Source: Zoroaster sp. YZ-2022 (taxonomy: Eukaryota; Echinodermata; Asteroidea; Forcipulatida; Zoroasteridae). Taken from it: DNA of 64,000 bases. Positions 21,121-32,130 of this stretch are shown here, piece by piece. Both the position numbers and the translations under genes were made by a program. How positions within the stretch are numbered: the stretch's first letter is position 1; every line of letters begins with the position of its first letter. The notes beneath the pieces were generated by a model, which saw nothing but the letters and a program-made list of their open reading frames with translations, had not been told where the DNA came from and did not search any database. Where the stretch lies: contig CM055834.1 of assembly GCA_029582265.1 (NCBI GenBank), positions 372,001-436,000 of the forward strand, in the 5' to 3' direction.

Positions 21121-21712
21121 TTCGAGTCAACTCGTACCCCAACCAACTCGTACCCAACCAACTCGTACTCCAACCAACCCGTACCCCAACCAACTCGTAC
21201 TTCAACCAACTCGTACCCCAACCAACTCGTACCCCAACCAACTCGTACTCCAACCAACTCGTACTCGTATAAGAAAATGGAATCTTGGTGTTGAATTGGT
21301 GTGTTGTTTTTTCCCGTAACTTTTGTAAACCTTAAAAAATATTATTAGAATAAATTAAGTAAGTTGAGTTTCCCAGGCTTTAAAATTGTATGAAAATTTT
21401 TACCCGTAAATTTTTGTCCCCATTTCCCCTCCCTCAGAATATATTTAATAATGCAATTTTACATGTAACAAAAGATCTCGGCGGGTTGCCAATGATAATG
21501 CTTTTTTATTATTATTTTTGTCCCCATTCCCCCTCCCTCAGAATATATTTAATAACCCAATTTTGGGCGTATTATGAGGGCGAGTCAAATATCCCTGAAT
21601 GAGCAGCTAATGCAGTCATGAGCACGAGTTGCAGTCATGAGTACGAGTTGACCAAAATGAGCACGAGTTGGTTGGAGTACGAGTTGGTTGGAGTACGAGT
21701 TGACCTGTTTCC
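21121..21712. repeat. Facing arrays of CCAACCAACTCGTACC-type repeats (copy B)
   Basis: Counterpart of 14700-15420. The left array has about the same number of units; the right array is much shorter (about 100 bp against about 240 bp), so the array has changed length since the duplication. Confidence 0.85.
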
Positions 21713-22488
21713 ATATAAATAGGACCTAGTTTGGTGTTAAAATGACAGCTCTATACTGTGTTTGGTATAATGTATTGTTCAATAAACTTAAAATATAATG
21801 ATTATAAAAGAGTTATAATAAGTCAGCTATGTGGCATTTCATAATATTAAACCCAAGAGGCTGTGATCGCTAATTATTATATTACATGTTAATGTCATTA
21901 TATTAAATGATTACACTACAGGCAGCCTACGACAAACGTTGCATTGAACTTAGCCTAAATAACAAATGCATCTGAGACTGAGAGCATACTTTTAAAATTT
22001 CCAGTAATTTTCTATAGACACATTTTAGTACTTAAATCGTTAGTAATAGTACACTTGACTTGACTTGGCTTACCTGTATCTTGTGAGCGGCTGAAAAATA
22101 CCGTCTTCTCTCTAGCACTAGGCACGCACTGGTGGAAAGGACGCTATCTTTGAGTATACCAAAAAGCATCTCGTAAACATGCTGATGACAACAATAGCAA
22201 ACGCGTCTCCACATGTCCAAAGTATTGTAACTAGAGAGGGCGCTGGTACATTTCCAGGCGATTCCGTAAAGTCCCGGACGAATGTGTTACGTCACACTCC
22301 GTCGGTTTTTCTCATAAGACCGAGGACGGCTTTCAAAACGTGAGATATTTCACTGGCCGTTATAAATATGCTCAGAGTTGCCAATTTTCACGTTAGTTCA
22401 AATAGAGGACGTCCTGGTTTTGCATGGCGTGCTCGGTTGGCGAGTATGAATTTACATGGAAGACCTCACTTGACGTGATTAACACGTA

Positions 22489-22491
<3 letters not shown>

Positions 22492-22536
<45 letters not shown>
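22492..22536. repeat. (CA)n microsatellite at the right edge of unit B
   Basis: The longest CA tract in the window. Unit B ends on its left and LINE sequence begins immediately on its right. Confidence 0.95.
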
Positions 22537-22540
<4 letters not shown>

Positions 22541-24600
22541 ACCTGTTGTCACATACATCACTGGATACTGCATGGGATATGTTTAAACACACCACATTTC
22601 TGAAAAACATGGCACCACTCAACAATGTGAGAGTAAGAGATCGTTGTAATCCTTGGACAACAAGGGATATTATAATACTCATGAATGAAAGAGATTTTCT
22701 TCATAGGAAAGCTATTACAAATGCGTGTAGTGATACATGGAAACAGTATAAATTAAAAAAGAAATCAAGTTGTTCATGAAATTGAAAAAACTCAACGTGA
22801 ATTTTATAAAACACAAGTTACCAAAAATGATGGTCAAAAACACAATATCACGGTGGAAAATTTAACTGGGTCAAATGTCGTCTCTTCACCAAATAATATT
22901 GATGTTGAAAAATGTAATAATTATTTTGCCACAATTGGGTCTAAGCTAGCTGCTAAATTCAATGAGAAGGTTAATTACGAGTGGGAGTTATATACCAGCG
23001 AGTATCCACACCTTTAAACTTGAACCAATTAGCACCGATATGGTACTCGAACAACTTAATAAACTAAAGAGTAAATCAAATCTATATGTGTTGAATATGG
23101 ACTGTAAACTGCTTAAAATTGGCGCAACGCCCTTGTTAACTAAAATTTTAAATATGTCAATAAATGAAGCTTAGTGTCCCGGAAGACTGGAAATTTGCTA
23201 AAGTCACTCCCATTTATAAAGATAAAGGTTCGGTTGAGGATTATGGAAATTATAGACCGATCTCTGTAATACGTCATGTATCTAAAATTATGGAAAAGGA
23301 TATTTTATCGCAACTAAAATAATATTTCTACGACCATCAATTTATAACTACTGCAGTCTGCTTATTTAAAGAACCATTCTACAAACACTGCCATACACAA
23401 GGTTGTTTCAGATATTTTAGAAGGTATTAACGTTGATGAAACTAATGCTTTGTGTTTTATTGATCTCCAAAAATGTTTCGACACTATTGATCATGAAATT
23501 TTATTGACAAAATTGGATAAAGATTTGAGTTTGCAATGGTTTAAAAGTTATTTACAACAACGTAAACAAGCAGTTAAAGTAAATGGTAACATGTCTTCAT
23601 TCAAGGAAATACAATGTGGTGTGCCTCAAGGTTCTATATTAGGGCCTATATTGTTTTTATTATTTATAAATGATCTTCCGACTTGTATGACATAAAGTAA
23701 ATGTAATCTTTTTGCTGATGATACTGTAATTTATACTCATGCAGATAACGCTTATAATGCTAAAACTGCACTTCAAAATGATTTGCATAATATAGAAAAA
23801 TGGTTATGTAAAAATAAATTACATGTTAATGTTAATAAATCGTGCTGTAATGGAAATCACTACAAGGTCAGTGATTGACAATAACTTTAATTTAATAGTA
23901 AATAATGAGCAATTAAATCAGGTTCAATATATTAAATATCTTGGCATTACAATTTGTAATGATAAGTCATGGGAACGTCATATATCTACTATTTGTAAAA
24001 TGTTGGGTCATGGTATTTATGTATTACGTAATTTAAAGAACAAAATTCCCCTGAACATTTATTGATTGTATACAAGACAATAATTCAACCCCACATTGAT
24101 TATTGTATAACTATATGGGGCTATGTACCTGATGTACAATTAAACAGAGTTCAACGCTTACAAAACAGAATGGCACGCCTACTGACAAATAACTACGATT
24201 GGAATATTAGTCCATGTGACCTTCTTAAAATGTTAAATATTCCTACAGTTACTCAGAGACGAGATTATTTTAATGGAATTTTAATGTATAGGTGTTTAAA
24301 TGGTACAGCCCCTAATTATATGTCTGATTTTATATCGACGGCTTCTGAGTTTAATTTTTATAATACCCGTAATGTTCAAGCTAATATGTTATACAGTGTG
24401 TCTCAAAAAATATGCAAACAAAATTTAACGGAATGCCAGACGTAGAATGAGTAACCAGCATAGATAATATAGGTATGGTTTGAAAGATACACATTTCCAC
24501 TTTAAAATGAGACATCAAACGTCCAAATCTGATAATTTTTGACAGAGTTATGAGTACTTATTATAACGAATTACCAAATGTAATAAAAGGGGCTGCTGAT
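22537..24600 (+). pseudogene. 5'-truncated, decayed non-LTR retrotransposon (jockey-superfamily-like)
   Basis: Frames broken by stops and shifts follow the order of a LINE ORF2. First comes a linker between endonuclease and RT (22546-22779, 22962-23174). RT blocks then appear as FIDLQKCFDTIDH and GVPQGSILGPILFLLFINDL (23450-23695) and LFADDT (about 23710), followed by KYLGITICNDKSWERHI (about 23935). The C-terminal domain is IQPHIDYCITIWG..RVQRLQNRMARL..RRDYFNGILMYRCLNG (24062-24445). No endonuclease domain is present; the copy begins next to (CA)n, as expected for 5' truncation. The style resembles L2/CR1-related clades; the exact clade needs a tree. Not functional. Confidence 0.88.
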
Positions 24601-26049
24601 TGTCACGCGCGGACCTAAAACGCAGTGATCTAAAAATTTATTCGAGCTGTTTGCCTACCCAAGAAGAAGACAAAATAACATACACAGGAAGTCTGATCTT
24701 AAATTTACAAATAAATTTAATACAGAAAAATATGAAAACCTAAATACAACTATATACATGACAATAACAGCAGTCGGGGTCTTTTCCAGATTACAATTGT
24801 GGACCTGGTCACCACCCTTAAGTACCCCAGAATATTATTTAATAAATAGATAAATTACTACTACCCTATCTAGGGTGCAACCACCAGTATCTATTTGTAA
24901 GTCCTTACATGTGGCTCAGGTGTAAACCTCCTGGGATATATATCTTTCCAGAAATGACACAGTTTATACAAAACTACAAAGATACAAAAATAGGTGTAAA
25001 ATTCTCTTATTCTTTGATTATGTAGAATTGTATAGTTATGTATAATTAACAGAGCACCTGGTTTACAAAATTCCAACTCTACAAATAGGCCCTATATTGA
25101 ATATTCACGAAGTTATAGAAATAACTAGTACGAGTGTAGATAGGCAGATTCACGCAAACCGCTGATGGTGGCGCTATTTTTCATATCCTTTTTTTCGTCG
25201 AAGTGGTGACCCGCCGAAAGTTCCGTTGACACGCCCGATAGTACGTGTGAAAATGCATAGGCACAATATCGCTAGCGCCTGGTTACGTTGATGAGGCCTG
25301 AGGCTTCAATGTTTTCCTGGACGCCATTTTTATGAGCACTAAATTATGCAGTCGATAAAAAAAATTCAGCGACGGGAAACCTTTCGTTATGGAAATACAG
25401 GCAACTGAATTTTGGTAGGTTTTTACGATTTTCTTGTCCAACTTTCATGGTAAAATTCTAATATAAAGGGTAGTCTACGGATGTAGTCACTTCTAGTGTC
25501 GATAACTGGATACTGTACATCGTGGTTATCTTAATTGGTCAGTCGATGCCAACTGTAACGTTGGCGCAAAAACAGTGCAACTTGCGCAAAATGACCCGAC
25601 GGCAAATAAAATTAAACTAGAAATTCAGAGTTTGTGAACAAACTCAAGGTGTTCGGAAGTGACGGTAATTGATGTCCTCATCAATTGGGATCATTGTTAA
25701 AATGTGACTTAAGATTGTTTTCAAAAGTAAGTTGCCTTACTCATTTCAAAGAAATAGCTTTTCGGTATTGGCTTTTTCAACAGCCCTTTCCATTCGTACA
25801 AAAATGACACTGCAGTATTAAGTTAATACGATCTATGGTTTTAGAAATATTGTAGCGCATCCGTTATTGGCTTAAACGCCCAACCACACATCTATAAAAT
25901 ATATTTTATCCTGCAAGAGCTTTAGCCTGTGACACCGCAAACGTCCCCGTGAAGACCGCCAGCTGTTTTCCAGTAGATAACGATCTCAGTCTGCGGTTTG
26001 TAAACAATGGGCCCCAGAACCACGAGTGTCTGGTGTGTGTTAAGTCAAT
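24601..26049. other. Unannotated stretch
   Basis: AT-rich, with no recognised domain. An ATG at about 25389 followed by a GTAGGT donor-like site could be a short first exon but has no further support. Possible 3' UTR-like sequence lies at 24640-24900. I see nothing firm. Confidence 0.4.
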
Positions 26050-26535
26050 GGGATTTTGGCCCAGAAAAGGAATTTTGAAGAAAAAAACAAATCAAAACTT
26101 TGACCTTCCGGTACGACCGGAAGCAAATGTCAGACGATTTTGACGTTAACTTTTCAAATGTTGCCTAAGCCTTGATCTATCAGATCCCAGATTATGAACA
26201 TCATAGCTTTAGTCTATTTTGATATACAGTCGATAGCAAATGGTCATTTTTAAAACTTAAATGGCTTGTAATTTGATACCTGATGACGTTACGTAACAAC
26301 TTCTAGATTCATCTACATGATAAGGTCTTTATATGTGTGAAGTTTCAAGGTTGTGTGAAATTGTTAACTTGCACTTTCGATGTAGAGAAGAGTTAAGGAG
26401 AAGAAGAAGAAGGAGAAGTAAAAAAAAAAAAAAAAACGGAACAATAACAATAGTTGTTCGGCTGAAAAGCCGAACACCTAAAAAAACGGAACAATTACAA
26501 TAGTTGTTCGGCTGAAAAGCCGCACACCTAAAAAT
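26050..26535 (+). mobile_element. Hairpin-ended non-autonomous element, with duplicated end
   Basis: It contains the CTTCCGG..GACCGGAAG motif (about 26103), CCTGATGACGT, GTGTGAAGTTTCAAGG, an AGAAGAAGAAGGAGAAG block and poly-A, in the same order as the element at 56250-56769. The end is a hairpin TTGTTCGGCTGAAAAGCCGA with ACACCTAA, followed by a second, slightly altered copy of the last ~55 bp (26480-26532). It belongs to the same family or superfamily as 4312 and 56250. Confidence 0.6.
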
Positions 26536-27906
26536 CACCGCTATCAGCGATTTGACACGCTGAATCGGGGTGTCACGCACGCTGAATTGGGGTGTCACGC
26601 ACGGGTGGATTTTGGTATTCAATGTGATTTTTTTTGTTATAAAAGGGGGACATGTTATATAGACACTTTACAAGGATACATTGCAGGCAAATTCGGTCAC
26701 AACTTTTCAAAAGAAACTGGATGTTAAAAATGACCAAATATTTAAATCAACAAAAATTCGTAACTTTGCATAGGGTTAACCTATCATGACCATTGACCCC
26801 CTCATTTTCTTTCTAATTTTTTGCTCTATCCAGTGATATGACATTTAAAAGCATTGAAGCAACTTCAAATTTTCATGAATCTGCCTAGTGTAGAGTGTAC
26901 ACGCTAAGCTGCTCATCATCATACGAAAGAGAACGCACTGATTAACATTACTACACACAAATGGCTACAACTTTCACAATATAAACTGATTGGGGAAAAG
27001 GCGGTCTTAATAAGTCTTGTGGCTCACAAGTGAGTAAATGTTTAAATTATTGACAACTCCAGCAAAAAGTTACGGCTAAAGAGTTCAAGGTTAACTAATA
27101 CTAATAGAAAAACCCAATCGCAGATAAACTACGTAAGTACGTTATAATAAAGCAGGTGAAATAATTACATCACCCCTCAAAATGCCAGTGTCGAACACTG
27201 AGGTCCCGCATCTAGGACTAAAAAGTCGACTACTTCTAGTAGAGCAGCACACACTAGTCTTTAAAAATGTTCCTTGCGAAAATCGCGAAAGAATCCGGCT
27301 GTCAGAAATCTGATTATGTTACCTCCACAATGTCTGAAATCTTGACTGTAGAAAAAACACCTAAGTAACTCCCGTTACTATACAAGAGGCGTCGCCCGAC
27401 TACTGTGTGGCAAATAGCGCCCTCCAACGGTAGTGGCTAAAGGTATCGCCTCCCGGCAACTCATTAAACATCCGCCCCATAAAAGCCATCTATAAAATGA
27501 AAATGTCCCATTTCCATATTAAGCAATTTGATGCATTTAATAACATGACTAAAGATCCGTAAAGAGAATTTTCAAAATCTCATTCTACGTAAAATAATTA
27601 CCTAGAGTCTACGGCTAGAGAAAATCTTTTGGTGAATTAATTATATATCCAGCAATAAGGGCGAGGCCCTGTAAAATACACATGTATTGCAAATCTAAGC
27701 AATCAAGAACGGGATAATATAATATAAAACTTCAACTTACGGTTCATCATCAGCTACATGATCGCAGAAGCAACCGGAAAATTTATTGGCAAAATTGCCT
27801 ATACAAACGCGCAGCAAATGCTGCCCGGCGTCTTGGTCATCGGTCTTCAAGCTTCTGCCCTATTTCAAAATTCCTGCTACATTTCTCCCTCACTCACTCA
27901 ACCATT
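26536..27906. other. Unannotated stretch
   Basis: No coding or repeat class was recognised. GTGTCACGCACGCTGAATTG and a near copy are repeated in tandem at 26560-26605. A minus-strand GT..AG pattern exists near 27640-27740 (CC|GTAAGTTG and TTTTACAG|GG), without a recognisable protein. Confidence 0.4.
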
Positions 27907-28025
27907 CTCCTGAGGACGATCAGAGCATACTGATCGAAACGTCGAGTTGTACCACCAGTTCTTTTCAGAACTAATTACTACTCAATTGAGATTCCACATG
28001 GTGTCACCGCAATTAGTCTTATTTA
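27907..28025 (+). mobile_element. Dispersed short repeat with hammerhead-like core (copy 2)
   Basis: It contains CTC-CTGAGGA-C-GATCAG-AGCATA-CTGATC-GAAAC-GTC-GAG, then AGTTCTTTTCAGAACT, AATTACTACTCAATTGAGAT, TCCACATGGTGTCACCGCAA and TTAGTCTTA. The 6-bp stem II (7 bp if the flanking C-G is counted) and a 3-bp CTC/GAG stem I can form. Confidence 0.8.
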
Positions 28026-29135
28026 TCACTCAACCATATCGTGTTGCACAAAATTACGCAAGTCCTTATTAATGTATATAAAAAGAACTGCTGAACCACG
28101 GCTATAAATATAAAGGATATGCATATCTACATTAAGTAATTAGTTATCTGTAGTATCTATATTAAGTTTTTTCCAGCTGTTCCGCGCTTTCCAGCGTAAC
28201 AGCTCTTGTTTTCGTCAAGATTTGTATTTGTTTTCTTATTCTTTCTTTCTGTCAAAACACCATAGCATAGTAATCTTTGTGGCATATTGTCGGGCATCAT
28301 CCATGTTATAGTTCATCAAAAGAATGACCCCATATTGACCTCTACTTCCGGTTCAACAGGAAGTCTGAATAAAAATCAATATTTAGGGTAAAAAACAATG
28401 TAATTAAGATTTTTCTGAAGTTTGTGCGTCAGATATCAAACATGAGGTCCAAAGTCTTCAAAAATATGGATTCAATCACGTATAGTGCCCTCAAGTGACC
28501 GTTTTTAAAAGTGACATAACCAGTGTTCCCAGCAAAGTTCATGGCCTACTGAATTAAGTATCAAAGCTCAAGGTGATTAAATGTAAACAAAAACACACAT
28601 TATGAATCTGAACAGCTGTGTGTTCGTCAAAGGACAAACACTTTGAGTCTGTTTTTTTAATTTTTTTTAGTATTGTATTACTTTGTATCTCCTGGGCGCC
28701 TAGGAAGAATACCGGAAGGTAAATGGCCTACCCAGGTTAAATATTTTGAAATAAATAAATAAATAAAATAATAAATAAATAAATTTGTGAGGCCTCTCTT
28801 AGCCACCATGCTTCGTATATGGGAAATTTGGTCCCCGGGTATACATGTATCACGTATTTCCCTGTTGGAAAAACAACCAAAACAATAAAATGAAGCCGAC
28901 CGCATGACCAGAAACAGGAAACATTTTTTTGTGGCCGAGCATGACACGTAAAATCTTATTCATCGGGAAAACAATTATTGATGTTATGAGGCAATTTATA
29001 GCCTAGCAACCCTGAACAAAGAATAGCCTTGATCAAGGCACGTCGGGACAGTTTGGTCTCATAATTATGCCCCACTTAGCTATCTGAACTCCAGTGCACA
29101 TTCACACATTGTGTGGATTCATACTGTATACAAAA
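28026..29135. other. Unannotated stretch with (AAAT)n
   Basis: A microsatellite (AAAT)n lies at about 28748-28783. A TTCCGGTTCAACAGGAAG block (about 28347) resembles the short palindromic motif of the Helitron-like families. No gene was recognised. Confidence 0.5.
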
Positions 29136-29335
29136 ACATCGGTTAACCGGCTAACCGTCCCCAACGCTAATATTAATATTACACTAAAATTACATTTTCC
29201 GCAATTTAAAAATTAAGGTGAGCAAGATGCGGTCATAAATTAGGTTTGGCCACGTTCACTTATAATAGTTGATTGAACTCGTCGTGATCTCCAAATAATA
29301 TGGTTAATTAGATTGTAATATTAATAATTAGGTAA
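29136..29335 (+). repeat. Dispersed repeat, diverged partner at 44995-45190
   Basis: Both copies share the order CCGGCTAnCCGTCC..AACnCTAATATTAAT, TACATTTTCCGnAATTTAAn, AAnGTGAGCAAnGATGC and TGTAATATTAATAATTA. The element type is unknown. Confidence 0.65.
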
Positions 29336-29448
29336 AACTTGTAGCTTTGCATGGTGAGGATGATAAGTAAGACTAATTGCGGTGACACCATGTGGAATCT
29401 CAATTGAGTAGTAATTAGTTCTACTCAATTGAGATTCCACATGGTGTC
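29336..29448 (-). mobile_element. Dispersed-repeat fragment folded into a 28-bp perfect palindrome
   Basis: The left part matches the 3' side of the hammerhead-like repeat family (CTTGTAGCTTTGCATGGTGA, AGTAAGACTAATTGCGGTGA). It then runs into an inverted copy of itself: 29384-29411 and 29421-29448 are exact complements around the 9-nt loop TAATTAGTT. The hammerhead-like core itself is absent. Confidence 0.85.
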
Positions 29449-29896
29449 CTACAATTGTATTAATAATTAGATTGTAATATTAATAATTATATATTAACAA
29501 TTAGGTTTTTTGGCTTTGCATCACAAAAGGGAGAAGTGTGACAAAGACTAATATTGTAAATCTCATGTTGGTAAATCTCATGTACTTCTGCCTATAAAAC
29601 TTAAAACTTGTTCTGAGTGCACAGTGGCAATAAATTGTAAAATACAAGAATAGAATAACAATAAATGTGTACAGGCCATGTCATTCTGTCTTCAATCAAA
29701 TATTAATAAAAAATATATAAAAGACATGTATATAGCACCAAATCCATTTGAATAAAATGCTCCCAGGCCCTTTAAATATAATAAAATAACCTAAAGTAAC
29801 AATAGCAAAGATTATAAAAGATTAAATACATGGGAGCCAGATAAAGTGATAAAAACAGGCAAATATCAGCAGGGGCGGATCCAGGAATTTAGGCAT
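29449..29896. other. Unannotated stretch
   Basis: AT-rich with AATAAT runs. A CAGGGGCGGATCCAGGAATT motif sits at about 29869-29890, a sequence often seen at ends of DNA transposons. No gene was seen. Confidence 0.4.
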
Positions 29897-30040
29897 GAAG
29901 GTGAAATCCTTTCGTGTATTATTCACGAACTTCACCCATTCCTTTGATATCGCAGGATCCCGCGGAAATTGAAAAAAATGAGTCTCTGGATTCTTAATAC
30001 TATTTCTAGTGCATCCACCAACAACACATGAAGTCGGCAT
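29897..30040 (-). pseudogene. THAP zinc-finger domain fragment
   Basis: From the ATG at 30040 the frame reads MPTSCVVGGCTRN..HFFQFPRD..KEWVKFVNNTRKDF. This is the N-terminal half of a THAP domain (MPxxC, Cx4C, FxFP, conserved W and R..F). The downstream Cys and His that complete the C2CH zinc site are missing; the frame instead runs into the GGATCCGCCCC-type repeat. THAP domains bind DNA and occur in P-element-like transposases and host regulators. It is either a first exon whose splice partner is not visible or a truncated remnant. Confidence 0.75.
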
Positions 30041-30560
30041 TATATAACTGTTAGTGTTACACAACAACGTCGAAAAAAAGCTTCATAAAAACTTCAGGCC
30101 TCTGCTGACGCATGAAAACGCATGTATAATATACACGGAAGTAACATGGCGTCTTCTGTTTACTCTCGGGTGCTCATGGGTATACGTCATCCCTTTTCGC
30201 TGGTTTACAAGTCCGCTGGTACTATATCGTGGATTTCATAGTGGATTTTCAATGGGTCTTTGTCGGGAACCAGTGCAGGGCGGGAAATTTCAAAAATCGA
30301 AGAAGCGGGGTCAAATTTTTTCGGTCAAATTGCAACAAAATTATAGAGAAAAACATGACCACAACAATAAATTGTTACCTGAACACAACATAAACAAGGT
30401 TCGATAGTCAATTTAATGTGAGAGTTCTCGTTGTAGTCCATCTTTAAGTCGTCATGGGGCTTTCCCCTGCAGACACTCATAAAGCAAGCGAGTTTACAGC
30501 GCTTCATTTGCATACGTCGGGTGGGGCCGAAAATTATATTATGAGTTGTTCACAAAATAT
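30041..30560. other. Possible divergent promoter region upstream of the THAP start
   Basis: 107 bp from the THAP ATG, on the plus strand, an ATG at about 30147 opens a short frame MASSVYSRVLMGIRHPFSLV (Arg-rich, acid-poor, like a mitochondrial targeting start) that stops after 32 codons. On the minus strand, 30513-about 30380 (MQMKRCKLACFMSVCRGK..) ends at a good donor, CAG|GTAACA. None has a recognised homologue, so these are suggestions only. Confidence 0.25.
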
Positions 30561-32130
30561 TAATAATAATAATAATAATAAAGATTTGTAGCGCGCACAT
30601 ATCCACCCTGCTGGGCGCTCAAGGCTCGGAAACAAAGATAAACACATGAATACAAACAACAATGATAGCATAGGGAAAAATTATGTACTGAGATACATGT
30701 ACCTACAATGCAATTACAAATATACATCATCTTTGAAGAATTGTGACATAAGATGAGTTTTAAGCATCGACTTAAATCTAGTTATACTATGACAAGATTT
30801 GAGTTTAGTTGGAAGATGATTCCAGAGTCTCGGAGCTGCGACAGAAAAAGACCTATCACCCCAGTTTCGTTTTGAAGTTGGTTCCTTTAGGAGTGACATG
30901 TTGCTGGAGCGCAAATTGCGTGATGGAGTGTAGACTTTAAGCAGTTCAGAAATATAAATTGGAGCAATGTTATTAAAAGATTTGTGAACAATTAGCATAA
31001 GTTTAAAAACAATTCTCTGTGAAACAGGAAGCCAGTGCAGTTCTTTCAAGATTGGCGTGATATGGCATGACTTTCTGGACAAAGTCACAACACGAGCTGC
31101 TGTGTTTTGTATGTGCTGAAGACGCGATATTTGATTCTGCAGGAGACCGTAGAGGAGAGCATTCCCGTTATCGATCCGTGATGTGACAAACGTATGTATA
31201 ATTTGTTCAGCAGCACTTTTATTCAAGTATTTCCTTATTCGGCTAATATTTCTTATATGAAATGATGATATGCGAACAATGTTGGAGATATGAGGTTAAA
31301 GTCATTGTCGAGTCAAATATAACACCCAAATTACGTGCTTGTGATGAGGGAGTTATCTGCGAGTCACCAAATGTAATAAATGGAAGAGAAACTTTAGACA
31401 ATTGCTGACGTGATCCAAATAGAACAAATTCTGTTTTTTCGTCGTTCAATTTCAGGAAGTTTTGTCTCATCCAACTTCGAATCTCTTGAATACATTTCTC
31501 CAGTGTTGTAATGCAGGAATCGGCAGGTTCTTGAGAAGATTTAAAAAATAATGTAAAGCTGCGTGTCATCAGCGTAGACATGGTAATTTAAATTATACTT
31601 CAAAATGATATTACGAACTGGAAACGTATAAACAGTAAACCACTGTGGGCCGAGCACAGAGCCTTGGGGTACAGAATAGTCAAGAATAACAGGCTCGGAG
31701 ATAGCGTTACCAATACAAACATGCTGGGGCCTATTTGAAAGGTAGGACCTACACCAATCCAGGGCTGTGTCGTGTATTCCAAGATGATATTGAAGGCGGG
31801 AGAGAAGGATTTTGTGATCGACCGTGTCAAAAGCGGCGCTTAAGTCTAACAAAACTAATGCAGTGATTTGTCCATCATCCATGGCAGATAAAATGTCATT
31901 GTTGACGCGGAGAAGAGCAGTTTCCGTTCCATGAAATGGTTTATAGGCTGACTGAAATGTGTCCGACAGGTTATTAGCACGAACATGGTCAGAGATCCGT
32001 GATGAAACAACTCGCTCGATTGTTTTCCAAGGTACTTTAAATTTCGCTACCGGTCGGATAATTTTGAAAACTTCCTTGTCCAAATTGGGTTTCTTCAGGA
32101 GTGGTTTAAATATCCGCCTAACCATGTAAA
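30561..32130 (-). mobile_element. 5'-truncated L2/CR1-like LINE with (ATT)n tail
   Basis: RT blocks on the minus strand are KPLLKKPNLD (about 32110), FQSAYKPFHGTETALLRV, LLDLSAAFDTVDHKILL, SVPQGSVLGPQWF and YADDTQLY (ending about 31541). After a frame change come FLKLNDEKTEFVLFGS (31243-31581) and then the C-terminal domain LKELHWLPVSQRIVFKLMLI...WNHLPTKLK (31226-30714). The 3' UTR ends CGAGCCTTGAGCGCCCAGCA, then GGTGGATATGTGCGCGCTAC and (ATT)n at 30561-30590. There is no endonuclease, so the copy is 5' truncated and frameshifted. Its tail matches the tail of the tRNA-Leu SINEs here. Confidence 0.9.

Larger units (their letters stand above)
16462..22214 (-). pseudogene. Crypton-like tyrosine recombinase, frameshifted copy B
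   Basis: It has the same exon plan as copy A: exon 1 ending at 22074 (donor CAG|GTAAGCC), exon 2 at 20442-20365 (ATG at 20406), exon 3 at 20229-18362, exon 4 at 18170-18096 and exon 5 at 16705-16462. Exon 1 can encode a short frame (MWRRVCYCCHQ..) but meets TGA directly after splicing to exon 2, so it is probably 5' UTR with an upstream ORF. Exon 3 is broken between 18860 and 19060 by several small indels (extra TGTG, extra T and C, lost C) and lacks 12 bp of the Cys-rich region. Exon 5 lacks one C in a C-run, giving a premature stop, but it keeps the T- and A-runs that copy A has lost. Several lesions are homopolymer changes, so sequencing error remains possible. Confidence 0.8.
16099..22491 (-). 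mobile_element. Unit B: tyrosine-recombinase locus, second of a tandem pair
   Basis: A head-to-tail copy of unit A, highly similar throughout. Differences from A are: two adjacent TTAA-flanked MITEs at 17144-18000 (absent in A); no MITE at the 13290-equivalent site; a shorter right-hand inverted array (21609-21712); and about 125 bp around 22085-22214 that A has lost. (CA)n tracts bound both ends. The promoter side (about 22220-22480) includes TGACGTAA, a CRE/ATF-like site. Confidence 0.82.

Noticed and set aside
27150..27740. Candidate LTR on the minus strand (AGGGGTGA purine tract followed by TGTAATTATT)
   Set aside because: No second LTR, primer-binding site, or gag/pol frame was found nearby. 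A purine-rich word alone is not evidence.
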